From: Streptomyces sp. HUAS ZL42
Lineage (GTDB): Bacteria > Actinomycetota > Actinomycetes > Streptomycetales > Streptomycetaceae
Assembly (NCBI RefSeq): GCF_040782645.1
Contig: NZ_CP160403.1
Coordinates: 9,335,001 to 9,399,000, forward strand
Length of the DNA: 64,000 nucleotides
Reading direction: 5' to 3'
In this document: positions 8,019-17,168 of the stretch, one piece after another
Layout: each line of letters starts with the position of its first letter
Numbering within the stretch: the stretch's first letter is position 1
Translations under genes and position numbers: made by a program
The notes under the pieces: generated by a model
Database searches by the model: none
Seen by the model: only the letters and a program-made list of their open reading frames with translations
Told to the model about the DNA's origin: nothing

Positions 8019-9896
8019 TCAGAGGTAGTGCCGCTGGGCGCGCTTGTGGGTGGCGTAGGTGTCGTATGCGGTGCGGGTGGACTCCAGCGCGGAGGTCTGG
8101 CTGACGGGGACGTCCCACCAGCCGTGGCCGGGTGGGTTGGGGCCGTAGAGGTCGGTCTCGACGTGGACGACGGTGGTGCGGGTGGCGGCCCTGGCCTTCT
8201 CCATCGCACTGCGGAACTCGTCCACCGACGTGGCGTGCAGGACGTCCGCCCCGAGCGAGGAGGCGTTGGCCGCCAGGTCGACGGGCAACACGTCGCCGTT
8301 GAGCAGGCCCGAGTCGCTGTCGCGGAAGCGGTACTTGGTGCCGAAGCGCTGCGAGCCGAGTGATTCGGACAGGGCGCCGATGGAGGCGAAGCCGTGGTTT
8401 TGGACCAGGACGATGATGACCTTCAGGCCTTCGGAGACCATGGTCACGATTTCCTGCGCCATCATCAGGTAGGAGCCGTCGCCGACGAGGACGACGACCT
8501 CGCGTGTCGGGTCGGCCATCTTGGCGCCGACGCCGGCAGCGACTTCGTAGCCCATGCAGGAGTAGGCGTACTCGACGTGGTAGGCCTTGGGGTCGCGGGC
8601 TCGCCACAGTTGTTGCAGGTCGCCGGGCATGGAGCCGGCCGCGTTGACGACCACGGCACGGTCGTCGAGCACCTGGTTGAGCGCGCCGAGGATCTCGGTC
8701 TGGGCGGGCAGCGGACCGTGACCCATGTTGAAGCAGCTGTCCTCGATCTCCCGTGTACGGGCGATGAGTTGACGGGTGCGCTTGCGGTACTCCTGGTCGA
8801 CTTCCCAGTCCGTCAGCGCTCCGGCGAGGGCCTGGATGCCGAGGCGGGCGTCTGCAACCAGGGGCTCCGCCGAATGCTTCACCGCGTCGAGGCGGGCGAC
8901 GTTGAGGTTGACGAAGGTGACGTCGGGGTTGGCGAAGACGGTGTGGCTGGCGGTGGTGAAGTCGGAGTAGCGGGTGCCGATGCCCAGGACGACATCGGCC
9001 TCGCGAGCGAGTTCGTTGGCCGCGCGGGAGCCGGTGGAGCCGATGGCGCCGACCGCGCACGGGTGGTCCCAGGGGACGGCGCCCTTGCCGGCGTGGGTGT
9101 CGGCGACGGGGATGCCGGTGGCCTCGGCGAAGGCGCGCAGTGCGGTCTCGGCACCGGAGTAGACCGCCCCGCCACCGGCCACGATCAGCGGCTTCTTGGC
9201 ATTACGGAGCAGCGCGGCGGCTCGCTCCACGGCGGCCGGTTCCGGCACCGGGCGGCCCACGTGCCACACCCGGCGCCGGAAGAAGGAGACGGGCCAGTGG
9301 TAGGCCTCGGCCTGCACGTCCTGCGGCAGGGCGAGGGTGACCGCACCGGTCTCCACCGGGTCGGTGAGCACCCGCATCGCGGCCAGCGCCGCCGGGATCA
9401 ACTGCTCGGGGCGGGAGATGCGGTCGAAGTACTTCGATACGGCGCGGAAGGCGTCGTTGACGGTGACGTCCCCTGCGCGGGTGTCCTCCAGTTGCTGCAG
9501 GACGGGGTCGGCGGCGCGGGTTGCGAACATGTCCGAGGGCAGCAGCAGCACCGGGAGGCGGTTGGTGGTGGCCAGTGCCGCTCCGGTGATCATGTTGGTG
9601 GAGCCGGGGCCGGTGGAGGCGGTGCAGGCGAAGGTGGCCAGCCGGTCGCGCATCTTGGCGTAGGCGACGGAGGCGTGGACCATGCCCTGTTCGTTGCGGG
9701 CCAGGTAGTAGGGCAGGTCGGCCTCGCCGGTGGTGGCGGCCTGGAGGAGGGCCTGGCCGAGACCGGCGACGTTGCCGTGGCCGAAGATGCCCCACATGCC
9801 GGGGATCAGTCGCTGTTCCTGGCCGTCGCGCTCGCTGTACTGGTTGGCCAGGAAGCGCACCAGGGCCTGAGCGGTGGTCAGTCGGACGGTGTTCAT
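8019..9896 (-). CDS. iolD: 3D-(3,5/4)-trihydroxycyclohexane-1,2-dione acylhydrolase
   Basis: Thiamine-diphosphate enzyme that opens the cyclohexane ring to give 5-deoxy-glucuronate, 625 aa, close to the usual IolD length. The N-terminal domain has GMWGIFGHGNVAGLG and the C-terminal TPP-binding motif runs GDGSYLMMAQE to VLVQNHG. A strong AAGGAG ribosome-binding site lies just upstream of the ATG at 9896. Beyond about 14 bp upstream begins a TnpB insertion element, so iolD is physically cut off from iolB and the operon promoter at 18.4 kb. Transcription must either read through the element or start in or beside it. Confidence 0.93.
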   Translation of the reverse strand: MNTVRLTTAQALVRFLANQYSERDGQEQRLIPGMWGIFGHGNVAGLGQALLQAATTGEADLPYYLARNEQGMVHASVAYAKMRDRLATFACTASTGPGSTNMITGAALATTNRLPVLLLPSDMFATRAADPVLQQLEDTRAGDVTVNDAFRAVSKYFDRISRPEQLIPAALAAMRVLTDPVETGAVTLALPQDVQAEAYHWPVSFFRRRVWHVGRPVPEPAAVERAAALLRNAKKPLIVAGGGAVYSGAETALRAFAEATGIPVADTHAGKGAVPWDHPCAVGAIGSTGSRAANELAREADVVLGIGTRYSDFTTASHTVFANPDVTFVNLNVARLDAVKHSAEPLVADARLGIQALAGALTDWEVDQEYRKRTRQLIARTREIEDSCFNMGHGPLPAQTEILGALNQVLDDRAVVVNAAGSMPGDLQQLWRARDPKAYHVEYAYSCMGYEVAAGVGAKMADPTREVVVLVGDGSYLMMAQEIVTMVSEGLKVIIVLVQNHGFASIGALSESLGSQRFGTKYRFRDSDSGLLNGDVLPVDLAANASSLGADVLHATSVDEFRSAMEKARAATRTTVVHVETDLYGPNPPGHGWWDVPVSQTSALESTRTAYDTYATHKRAQRHYL

Positions 9897-9916
9897 CGGA
9901 TCTCCTTCGAGGAAAG

Positions 9917-9940
9917 CCCGTCCTTTAGGGCGGGGAGGAA
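9917..9940 (+). repeat. Left-end hairpin of the TnpB element
   Basis: CCCGTCC, a TTTA loop and GGGCGGG form a 7-bp stem (one G-T pair if read as RNA). GGAGGAA follows. The structure and trailing bases resemble the right end at 11253-11278. Confidence 0.65.
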
Positions 9941-10051
9941 TCGAACCCCTGCGGAGCAGGGCAAGAAGAGCCGGTTCGCCGCCAGGGCGGACGGGCGTCT
10001 GCCCCCAACTACCCGTGAGCCGTCACAAACTGATGAGGCAGTATGTGAACC

Positions 10052-11248
10052 GTGAGGACCACCCACGTGAAGCGGGCGTTCAAGTACCGCTTCTGTCCGA
10101 CCGATGCGCAGGCAGCCGAGCTGTCCCGCACGTTCGGCTGCGTGCGGAAGGTCTACAACCTGGCCCTCGCGGCGCGCACGCAAGCGTGGACGCGACAGGA
10201 GCGGGTGAACTACAACCAGACGTCGGCGATGCTGACGGCGTGGAAGAAGACCGAGGAACTCGCGTACCTCAACGACGTCTCCTCCGTCCCGCTCCAACAG
10301 GCCCTCCGGCACCTCCAGACGGCGTTCACCAACTTCTACGGCAAGCGGGCCAGGTACCCGCGGTTCAAGTCGCGGAAGAAGTCGCGGAAGTCGGCGGAGT
10401 ACACCACCAGCGCATTCCGGTTCCGGGACGGGAAGCTGACTCTGGCGAAGATGGCGGAGCCGCTCGACATCGTTTGGTCCCGTCCGCTGCCCGAGGGCGC
10501 GTCTCCGTCCACGGTGACCGTGTCGCAGGACGCGGCCGGACGCTGGTACGTGTCCCTTCTGTGCGAGGATCCGTCCGTCCAGCCGCTCCCCGCCACCGGC
10601 ACGGCTGTCGGTATCGACGTCGGGCTCGACCACCTGCTGGCCCTGTCGAGTGGCGAGAAGGTCTCCAACCCCCGGCACGAGCGCCGCGACCGCGCACGTC
10701 TCGCGAAGGCGCAGCGGGAACTTGCCCGCAAGGCCAAGGGTGACGGAGCGAACAGAGCCAAGGCGCGCCGGAAGGTCGCCAAGGTCTACGCCCGCATTGC
10801 AGATCGCAGGCGCGACCACCTGCATAAGCTCACCACTCGGCTCGTTCGTGAAAACCAAACGATCGTGATCGAGGACCTCGCCGTTCGGCACATGGTGAAG
10901 AACGGCAGCCTGGCCCGCGCTATCAGCGATGCGGCGTGGTCCGAGTTCCGGAGCATGCTGGAGTACAAGGCCCAGTGGTACGGCCGCGAAGTGATCGCGA
11001 TCGACCGCTGGTTCCCCTCCTCCAAGCTGTGCTCCGTCTGCGGCACCTTGCAGGACAAGATGCCGCTGAGCGTCCGCGAATGGCGTTGCGATTGCGGGAC
11101 TACCCACGACCGGGACGTGAACGCGGCGAAGAACATCCTGGCCGTCGGGCTGACGGCGTCTGTCTGTGGAGCTGGTGTAAGACCTCAACGGAGCACTCCG
11201 GGCGGGCAGTTGGCGATGAAGCAGAAACCCCTACGGCGCGAGCTGTAG
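10052..11248 (+). CDS. tnpB: RNA-guided nuclease TnpB (OrfB of IS200/IS605 family)
   Basis: 398-aa TnpB, the ancestor-type nuclease of Cas12. N-terminal helix-turn-helix region: KRAFKYRFCPT, then GCVRKVYNLAL. The RuvC-like catalytic residues all appear intact: Asp in GIDVGLDHL (about residue 190), Glu in IVIEDLAV (about 272) and Asp in HDRDVNAAKNI (about 352). The zinc finger is CSVC to CDC, with a shortened second pair that also occurs in related elements. The GTG at 10052 was taken as start. The GTG at 10067, just before KRAFKYRF, is an alternative. The protein is full length and probably functional. A guide (omega) RNA would end at the right end of the element and read into iolB. Confidence 0.92.
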   Translation: MRTTHVKRAFKYRFCPTDAQAAELSRTFGCVRKVYNLALAARTQAWTRQERVNYNQTSAMLTAWKKTEELAYLNDVSSVPLQQALRHLQTAFTNFYGKRARYPRFKSRKKSRKSAEYTTSAFRFRDGKLTLAKMAEPLDIVWSRPLPEGASPSTVTVSQDAAGRWYVSLLCEDPSVQPLPATGTAVGIDVGLDHLLALSSGEKVSNPRHERRDRARLAKAQRELARKAKGDGANRAKARRKVAKVYARIADRRRDHLHKLTTRLVRENQTIVIEDLAVRHMVKNGSLARAISDAAWSEFRSMLEYKAQWYGREVIAIDRWFPSSKLCSVCGTLQDKMPLSVREWRCDCGTTHDRDVNAAKNILAVGLTASVCGAGVRPQRSTPGGQLAMKQKPLRREL

Positions 11249-11252
11249 GAAT

Positions 11253-11283
11253 CCCCCTCCCTTCAGGAGGGGGAGGAAGTCAA
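11253..11283 (+). other. Right end of TnpB element with hairpin; likely 3' end of omega-RNA scaffold
   Basis: CCCCCTCC, a CTTCA loop and GGAGGGGG form a perfect 8-bp stem, followed by AGGAAGTCAA. In characterised TnpB elements the omega RNA scaffold overlaps the 3' end of tnpB and the right end, and the bases just outside become the guide. Here the TCA at 11280-11282 is also the TGA stop of iolB on the minus strand. The RNA role is inferred from the family. Confidence 0.55.
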
Positions 11284-12197
11284 CGGTTCTCTCCGAACGG
11301 AAGCCGGTCGTCGACGTCCTGGGACTCCCAGGTCGTCCGCACCCAGCCGTGGGCGGGGTCGTCGCAGATCAGCCAGGCGCGTTCCTGGCCGGGGCCGGCC
11401 ATGACGTTGAGGTAGTACAGGTCGTGGCCGGGCGCGGCGATGGACGGGCCGTGCCAGCCGTGCGGGATCAGGACGGTGTCGCCGGAGCGGACCTCGGCGA
11501 GCACATCGATCGGCCGGTCCTGGGTGCCGTAGACCCGCTGATAGCCGAAGCCGCCCTCGCCGCCTGCGACCTCGAAGTAGTAGATCTCCTCAAGCTCCGA
11601 CTCGATTCCCGGTCGGGCTTCGTCGTGCTTGTGCGGCGGGTAGGAGGACCAGTTGCCGCCGGGCGTGAGGACCTCGCACACCAGCAGCTGCTCCGCCTCG
11701 AACGTGCCGGGCAGGCAGTAGTTGTTGACCTGCCGGGAACAGGCCCCTGCGCCGCGCAGTTCTACGGGCACGCCCTCTTGGGGCCCGTACCGGGCGGAGA
11801 GTGAGCCCCGCTCGGTACGGGCCGAGGGCAGCGCGCCCGGGGCGGAGAGTGAGCTCCGCCCGGTGCGGGCGGACGGCAGCGCGAACCGTCCTCCCTGCGC
11901 GCTGCTGATGACGGCCTCCGACTCGCGGGGGAGGTACGCGAAGTCGGTGACCGAAGCGAACACACTGCTGCGGCCCTGGAGTTCGAAGACGCTGCCGTCC
12001 GTGGTGACGGTGCACGAGCCCGTCAGCGGCAGGACCAGGAACTCCGCGTCACCGGTGGACAGGGTGTGCGCCTGACCGGGCTTGAGGGTCAGGATCCTGA
12101 GCCCGGAGTATCCCCAGCCCGCCGACTCCGGCGTGACCACGGCGTCGTACGGTCCATCGGCCGACGTTCCCTTCGGCAGGTGGTACTTGCTGCTCAC
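11280..12197 (-). CDS. iolB: 5-deoxy-glucuronate isomerase
   Basis: Isomerises 5-deoxy-glucuronate to 2-deoxy-5-keto-gluconate. The cupin-type protein shows NWSSYPPHKHDEARPG (metal-binding His), EEIYYFE and GWHGPS. At 305 aa it is about 30 residues longer than is usual for IolB. The extra length lies between GGRFALPSAR and RYGPQEGVPVELRG and is made of two 16-residue repeats encoded by a palindromic DNA repeat (11782-11880). The GTG start at 12197 overlaps the previous stop as GTGA. The TGA stop is formed at the border of the TnpB element, so the original last residues may have been altered. Confidence 0.9.
   Translation of the reverse strand: MSSKYHLPKGTSADGPYDAVVTPESAGWGYSGLRILTLKPGQAHTLSTGDAEFLVLPLTGSCTVTTDGSVFELQGRSSVFASVTDFAYLPRESEAVISSAQGGRFALPSARTGRSSLSAPGALPSARTERGSLSARYGPQEGVPVELRGAGACSRQVNNYCLPGTFEAEQLLVCEVLTPGGNWSSYPPHKHDEARPGIESELEEIYYFEVAGGEGGFGYQRVYGTQDRPIDVLAEVRSGDTVLIPHGWHGPSIAAPGHDLYYLNVMAGPGQERAWLICDDPAHGWVRTTWESQDVDDRLPFGENR
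11782..11880. repeat. Palindromic 48-bp repeat pair inserted in iolB
   Basis: Two 48-bp direct copies starting with GCGGAGAGTGAG at 11794 and 11842. The first copy is embedded in a perfect 11-bp inverted repeat, GGCCCGTACCG at 11782-11792 and CGGTACGGGCC at 11813-11823. The length is a multiple of three, so the iolB frame is kept. It looks like a REP-type or mobile palindromic insertion that has been duplicated. Confidence 0.7.
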
Positions 12198-13066
12198 AGC
12201 AGACTCACCGCCTTGTCCACCGCCCCGGCGACGTCGCCGTTGGACGGGTAGAGCAGGGAGCGGCCCACGACCAGGCCCTGCGCGGTGGGCTGCTTGAGTG
12301 CCTTGCCCCAGGAGGCGAACGCGGCCTCCGGATCGGTGACCTCACCGCCCAGCAGCAGCGCCGGCAGGGTCGAGGAGGCCAGCACGCGCTCCATGTCGGC
12401 CACGACCGGCAGCTTCAGCCAGGTGTAGGCGCTACGCCGGCCCAGCCCCGAGGCGATGCTGATCGACTTGACGACCGCATCGGTGGCGAGGTCGTTGCGG
12501 ATCCTCCCGTCCTGCCACACCGAGATGAACGGTTCGACCATCGCAACGAGGTGACGGTCATTCAGTTCGTCGATGGCGCGGGCGGTGTTCTCCAGGAGGG
12601 ATGGGGTCGCCGGATCGGCGAGGGCGATGCGGGTGAGCATCTTGCCGCCGTCGAAGCCCATTGCGGCGATCGTCTCGGCGTCGTAGCCGGTGAAGCGGTC
12701 GTCGATCTCGAAGACCGACCCCGCAAGCCCGGCCCGGTTCATCGAGCCGAAGACGCTCTTGCCGTGCAGGACCCCGAGCAGCAGCAGGTCCTCCAGGATG
12801 TCGGCCGTGGCAAGTACACCGGTCACCCCCGGCCGCTCCAGGGCGATGCACAGACGGTCGAGGAGCTCGAAGCGGTCGGCCATGGCGTTGGGGTCGCCGC
12901 CGACACCGTTGGCGCCTCGCGCCGGGTGGTCGGCAGCGATGATCATCGCCTTGCCGTGCTCACCGAGCAGCGACGTGGCTCTGACACGTCGGGCGGCCGC
13001 CGTGGCGACAGCCCCGGGATCCTTGACCCGGGCGCCCACGATGCGGCTCACGTTGTCGGACAGCAC
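12194..13066 (-). CDS. (beta/alpha)8-fold aldolase-like protein of the inositol locus (Cgl0159-type)
   Basis: 290-aa TIM-barrel protein typical of actinobacterial inositol clusters. IIAADHPARG near residue 50 and GGKMLTRIALAD (possible Schiff-base Lys) resemble class I DhnA/LacD-like aldolases. It may carry out the IolJ step, cleavage of 2-deoxy-5-keto-gluconate 6-phosphate to dihydroxyacetone phosphate and malonate semialdehyde, because no other aldolase is present in the window. That role is an inference. The GTG at 13066 was chosen, 4 bp after the iolC stop. The 3' end overlaps iolB as GTGA. Confidence 0.8.
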   Translation of the reverse strand: MLSDNVSRIVGARVKDPGAVATAAARRVRATSLLGEHGKAMIIAADHPARGANGVGGDPNAMADRFELLDRLCIALERPGVTGVLATADILEDLLLLGVLHGKSVFGSMNRAGLAGSVFEIDDRFTGYDAETIAAMGFDGGKMLTRIALADPATPSLLENTARAIDELNDRHLVAMVEPFISVWQDGRIRNDLATDAVVKSISIASGLGRRSAYTWLKLPVVADMERVLASSTLPALLLGGEVTDPEAAFASWGKALKQPTAQGLVVGRSLLYPSNGDVAGAVDKAVSLL

Positions 13067-13070
13067 GTCG

Positions 13071-14039
13071 TCACGCCTTTCCTTCAGTCGTCGCGAGGGA
13101 TGCCTCGCGCAGCTTGGTCTCGACCTCGGCCTCGGTCGGCATGGCCTCGGAGCAGGCCAGCCGGCCCGCGACGATCGCGCCGGCGGCGTTGGCGAAGGAC
13201 ACTGTGCGACGGGTGTCCCAGCCCGACAGCAGCCCATGACACAGCGCCCCGCCGAACGCGTCCCCGGCACCCAGCCCGTTGACCACGTCCACCGGCACCG
13301 GCGGGATCTCGGCGGGCGAGCCGTCCCGGTCCATCGCCAGCACGCCCCTGGGCCCCTGCTTGACCACCGCCAGTTCCACACCCGCGGCCAGCAGCGCCTT
13401 CGCGGCCGCGTACGGCTCGCGCTCCCCGGTGGCCACCTCGCACTCGTCGAGATTGCCCACCGCGACCGTGGTGTGCCGCAGCGCCTGCCCGTACAGGGCT
13501 CGCGCCTGGGCCGGGTCGGTCCAGAACATCGGCCGCCAGTCCAGGTCGAACACCGTCGGTGCCGTCTTGGCCCGGTGCTCCAGTGCCGCCAGCGTCGCCG
13601 AACGGCTCGGCTCCTCGCTCAGGCCGGTCCCGGTGACCCAGAACACCGCCGCGTCGCGCACCGCGGCCAGGTCCAGTTCCTCAATACGGATGTCGAGGTC
13701 GGGGGCCTTGGGCAGCCGGTAGAAGTACAGCGGGAAGTCGTCCGGCGGGAAGATCTCGCAGAACGTCACAGGGGTCGGCGCGATGTCCGACCTACCCACG
13801 AAACGGCTGTCGACGCCGTAGCTTTCCAGGGCCGTGCGCACGAAGTCCCCGAAGGGGTCGCGGCCCGTCTTGGTGATCACGGCGGACGCGTGGCCGTAGC
13901 GGGCGGCGGCCACGGCCACGTTCGTCGGGCTGCCGCCGAGGTACTTGCCGAACGACGTGACCTCCGCCAGCCCCACGCCCGTCTGGAGCGGATACACGTC
14001 CACTCCCACGCGGCCCATGGTCAGCACTTCAATCGGCAT
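13071..14039 (-). CDS. iolC: 5-dehydro-2-deoxygluconokinase
   Basis: Phosphorylates 2-deoxy-5-keto-gluconate at the 6 position. This 322-aa PfkB/ribokinase-family sugar kinase has MGRVGVDVYPLQ at the N-terminus, GGSPTNVAVAAARYG for substrate binding, GNLDECEVATG, and NGLGAGDAFGGALCHG with the anion hole and catalytic Asp. The ATG at 14039 is preceded by GAAGGGAAA. A 151-bp gap separates it from the upstream isomerase and contains TTCCGGAGACCGGAA (14058-14072), a small palindrome that could be a second control point. Confidence 0.92.
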   Translation of the reverse strand: MPIEVLTMGRVGVDVYPLQTGVGLAEVTSFGKYLGGSPTNVAVAAARYGHASAVITKTGRDPFGDFVRTALESYGVDSRFVGRSDIAPTPVTFCEIFPPDDFPLYFYRLPKAPDLDIRIEELDLAAVRDAAVFWVTGTGLSEEPSRSATLAALEHRAKTAPTVFDLDWRPMFWTDPAQARALYGQALRHTTVAVGNLDECEVATGEREPYAAAKALLAAGVELAVVKQGPRGVLAMDRDGSPAEIPPVPVDVVNGLGAGDAFGGALCHGLLSGWDTRRTVSFANAAGAIVAGRLACSEAMPTEAEVETKLREASLATTEGKA

Positions 14040-14190
14040 GACGCTGCTTTCCCTTCGTTCCGGAGACCGGAATGGAGTGGCGGTCTTGATGCGGGGCTTC
14101 TCGACCTGATGTCGCGCCTGCCGCCAAGAGGAGGGTGAGGATGGCCGGCGACTGGCGTGGCGACCTGCGCCCCGGGGTGGTCGGGGTTCG

Positions 14191-15048
14191 TCAGGCCCAG
14201 TCGGCGTGGTATTCGTTGATCTTGTCGCGCATGAAGAGGGAGGATTCTTTGGCGCGTTCTTCCCAGGCGAAGACGCAGGCGGTGAGGGTGCCGTCGAAGC
14301 CGTTCGCCCGGAGTTCGCGGAAGAGTTCGTCGAAGTCGACCTCGCCCTGCCCGATGTCCAGGTGCTGGTGGATGCGGGCAGGCGTGCCGGGCGGGTTGAG
14401 GATGTAGCGGTTGCCCGAGGACGCCGTGTGGTCGAACGCGTCGGCCAGGTGGACGTGGGTGAGCAGGTCACCCGCGTACTTGATGATGCCGGGGGCGTCG
14501 TTGCCGATGTGGAAGGTGTGCGGGGCGCAGTAGAGGAACGTGACGTTGGGGTGGTTGATGCCCCGGATCAGGTTGATCGCGTCGTAGCCGTTTTCGATGA
14601 AGTCGTCCGGGTGCGGTTCCAGGGCGAGCTTGATGCCCTCCCGCTCGAACACCGGCAGCAGCTCCTCCAGGGACTTCCAGAACTGCGCCTCGCTGCGGTC
14701 GGATTCTTCCGGCCGCCCGTTGAACTCGGAGATCATGCTGTCCACGCCGAGGTCGGCGGCGATCTGTATCGACCGCTTCCAGTACCGTACGGCGGCCTGG
14801 CGGGCGTCCTCGTCCGGGCCGGACCAGCGAAACAGCGGCAGCAGGGAGGAGATGCCGACGCCGGCTGCGTCCAGTGCCTTGCGGAACTTGCGGACGGTGG
14901 TGTCGTCGACGCGGGGGTGGCGGAAGAACGGGATGAAGTCCTCCCGGGGGGACAGCTCGATCCACTCGTAGCCCAACTCCGCCACCACGGAGGGAAGTTC
15001 GAGCAACGGGACATTGCGGATCATGTAAGGGTCGAGAGCGATCTTCAC
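14191..15048 (-). CDS. Sugar phosphate isomerase/epimerase, IolH-like
   Basis: 285-aa xylose-isomerase-like TIM barrel. YEWIELSPREDFIPFF, SEFNGRPEE, LALEPHPDDF and THVHLADAFDH supply the expected Glu/Asp/His metal ligands. It resembles the IolH branch found in actinobacterial inositol loci. An inosose isomerase or a ring-dehydratase role is possible, and it competes with the 5546-6496 product for the IolE assignment. The GTG start at 15048 follows a GGAAGG sequence about 12 bp upstream. It lies downstream of the ABC transporter genes with a 123-bp gap. Confidence 0.82.
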   Translation of the reverse strand: MKIALDPYMIRNVPLLELPSVVAELGYEWIELSPREDFIPFFRHPRVDDTTVRKFRKALDAAGVGISSLLPLFRWSGPDEDARQAAVRYWKRSIQIAADLGVDSMISEFNGRPEESDRSEAQFWKSLEELLPVFEREGIKLALEPHPDDFIENGYDAINLIRGINHPNVTFLYCAPHTFHIGNDAPGIIKYAGDLLTHVHLADAFDHTASSGNRYILNPPGTPARIHQHLDIGQGEVDFDELFRELRANGFDGTLTACVFAWEERAKESSLFMRDKINEYHADWA

Positions 15049-15171
15049 GAGGGAGTGCCTTCCTGGTACTTCAGTGGGGGATACGGGGGTGGCGCATTGG
15101 ACCAGGTGTCCTGGGCTCGGCGGTTCTGTGACCGGCCCATGGACGCCCCGTCCGAACCGCCTTCGCCGTTG

Positions 15172-16086
<915 letters not shown>

Positions 16087-16091
16087 TGCGG

Positions 16092-17168
16092 TCACCTCCG
16101 GGTCGCCGTGCGGCTGACCCACAGATTGATCAGGACGGCGCCGAGCAGCATCACGCCGAGGAAGGCCTTGAACCAGTCCGGGTTCCAGCCGGCGTAGACG
16201 ATGCCCTGCTGCACCATGCCGAACATGAACGCGCCGAAGACCGGACCGATCGCGGAGCCGGCACCACCGGTCAGCAGACAGCCGCCGATGACGGCCGCGG
16301 AGATGTAGATCAGCTCCTGGCCCACGCCCTCACCGGACTGCACGGTGTTGAAGGAGAACAGGTTGTGCATGCCGATGAACCAGGCGCCGAAGCCGACCAG
16401 CATGAACAGCGAGATCTTGGTGAAGGTCACGGGCACGCCGACCGCCCGTGCGCTCTCCTTGTTCCCGCCCACCGAGAACACCCAGTTGCCGTACTTGGTG
16501 CGCAGCAGCACCCAGGTGGCGATGGCGGCGAACACCAGCCAGTACACCACCGTGATCTTCACATTCACGCCGCCGATTTCGAAGGTGGAGGCGAAGACCT
16601 TCCTGGCCCCGTCGAAGCCGTCCATGTCGCTGATGTCGTCGGTGGCCACGTTCCCGGTCACCAGCTTGGTCACCGCGAGGTTGACGCCCTGCAGGATCAG
16701 GAAGGTGCCCAGGGTGACCAGGAAGCTGGGCAGGCCGGTCTTGACCACCATCCAGCCGTTGAAGAAGCCGACCCCCAGGGAGACCAGGAGTGCGATGATC
16801 ACGCCTGCCCACACGTTCATGCTGAGCTGATAGGCGAGCATGCTCGCCGTCAAAGCCGAGGTGATGACCGCGACGCCGGCCGACAGGTCGAACTCCCCGC
16901 CGATCATCAACAGGGCCACCGGCAGGGCCATGATCCCGATGGTCGACGACTGGTACAGCACGTTCGCCATCGAGCTGCCGTCACGCACCGGCGGGGCGGC
17001 GACCAGGAAGAAGACGTACACCGCGACGGCACCGAGGAACACACCCACTTCGGGGCGAGCCAACAACCGCAACGCCAGAGGGCGTTGCGCGGTGCGCCCG
17101 TCGGTTTCCTTGGGGCCGGGGGCCGGCGGTGTGGTCACCGCCGGCTCGGCGTGCTGGGTCATACTCAT
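16092..17168 (-). CDS. Sugar (inositol) ABC transporter permease
   Basis: 358-aa membrane protein of the RbsC/XylH type with around nine hydrophobic segments. [10 protein letters not shown] after the second or third segment and the C-terminal [13 protein letters not shown] are typical permease signatures. The start at 17168 (ATGA overlap with the binding-protein stop) leaves a 40-residue cytoplasmic N-terminus. The frame is open further upstream but only as Arg-rich antisense translation of the binding-protein gene. Confidence 0.9.
   Translation of the reverse strand: MSMTQHAEPAVTTPPAPGPKETDGRTAQRPLALRLLARPEVGVFLGAVAVYVFFLVAAPPVRDGSSMANVLYQSSTIGIMALPVALLMIGGEFDLSAGVAVITSALTASMLAYQLSMNVWAGVIIALLVSLGVGFFNGWMVVKTGLPSFLVTLGTFLILQGVNLAVTKLVTGNVATDDISDMDGFDGARKVFASTFEIGGVNVKITVVYWLVFAAIATWVLLRTKYGNWVFSVGGNKESARAVGVPVTFTKISLFMLVGFGAWFIGMHNLFSFNTVQSGEGVGQELIYISAAVIGGCLLTGGAGSAIGPVFGAFMFGMVQQGIVYAGWNPDWFKAFLGVMLLGAVLINLWVSRTATRR

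Larger units (their letters stand above)
9911..11283 (+). mobile_element. IS200/IS605-type element, TnpB only (IS1341-like)
   Basis: About 1.37 kb inserted between iolB and iolD in the opposite orientation. There is no TnpA gene and there are no terminal inverted repeats. Both ends instead carry a subterminal hairpin followed by a shared GGAGGAA-like sequence, at 9917-9940 on the left and 11253-11278 on the right. That is the usual layout of this family. The exact borders are estimated: the left from the end of the iolD ribosome-binding site, the right from the GTCAA next to the last iolB codon. Movement would need a TnpA supplied in trans. Confidence 0.85.

Noticed and set aside
9893..11188. 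Open frame antisense to tnpB
   Set aside because: No family motifs. The plus-strand TnpB has all catalytic residues.
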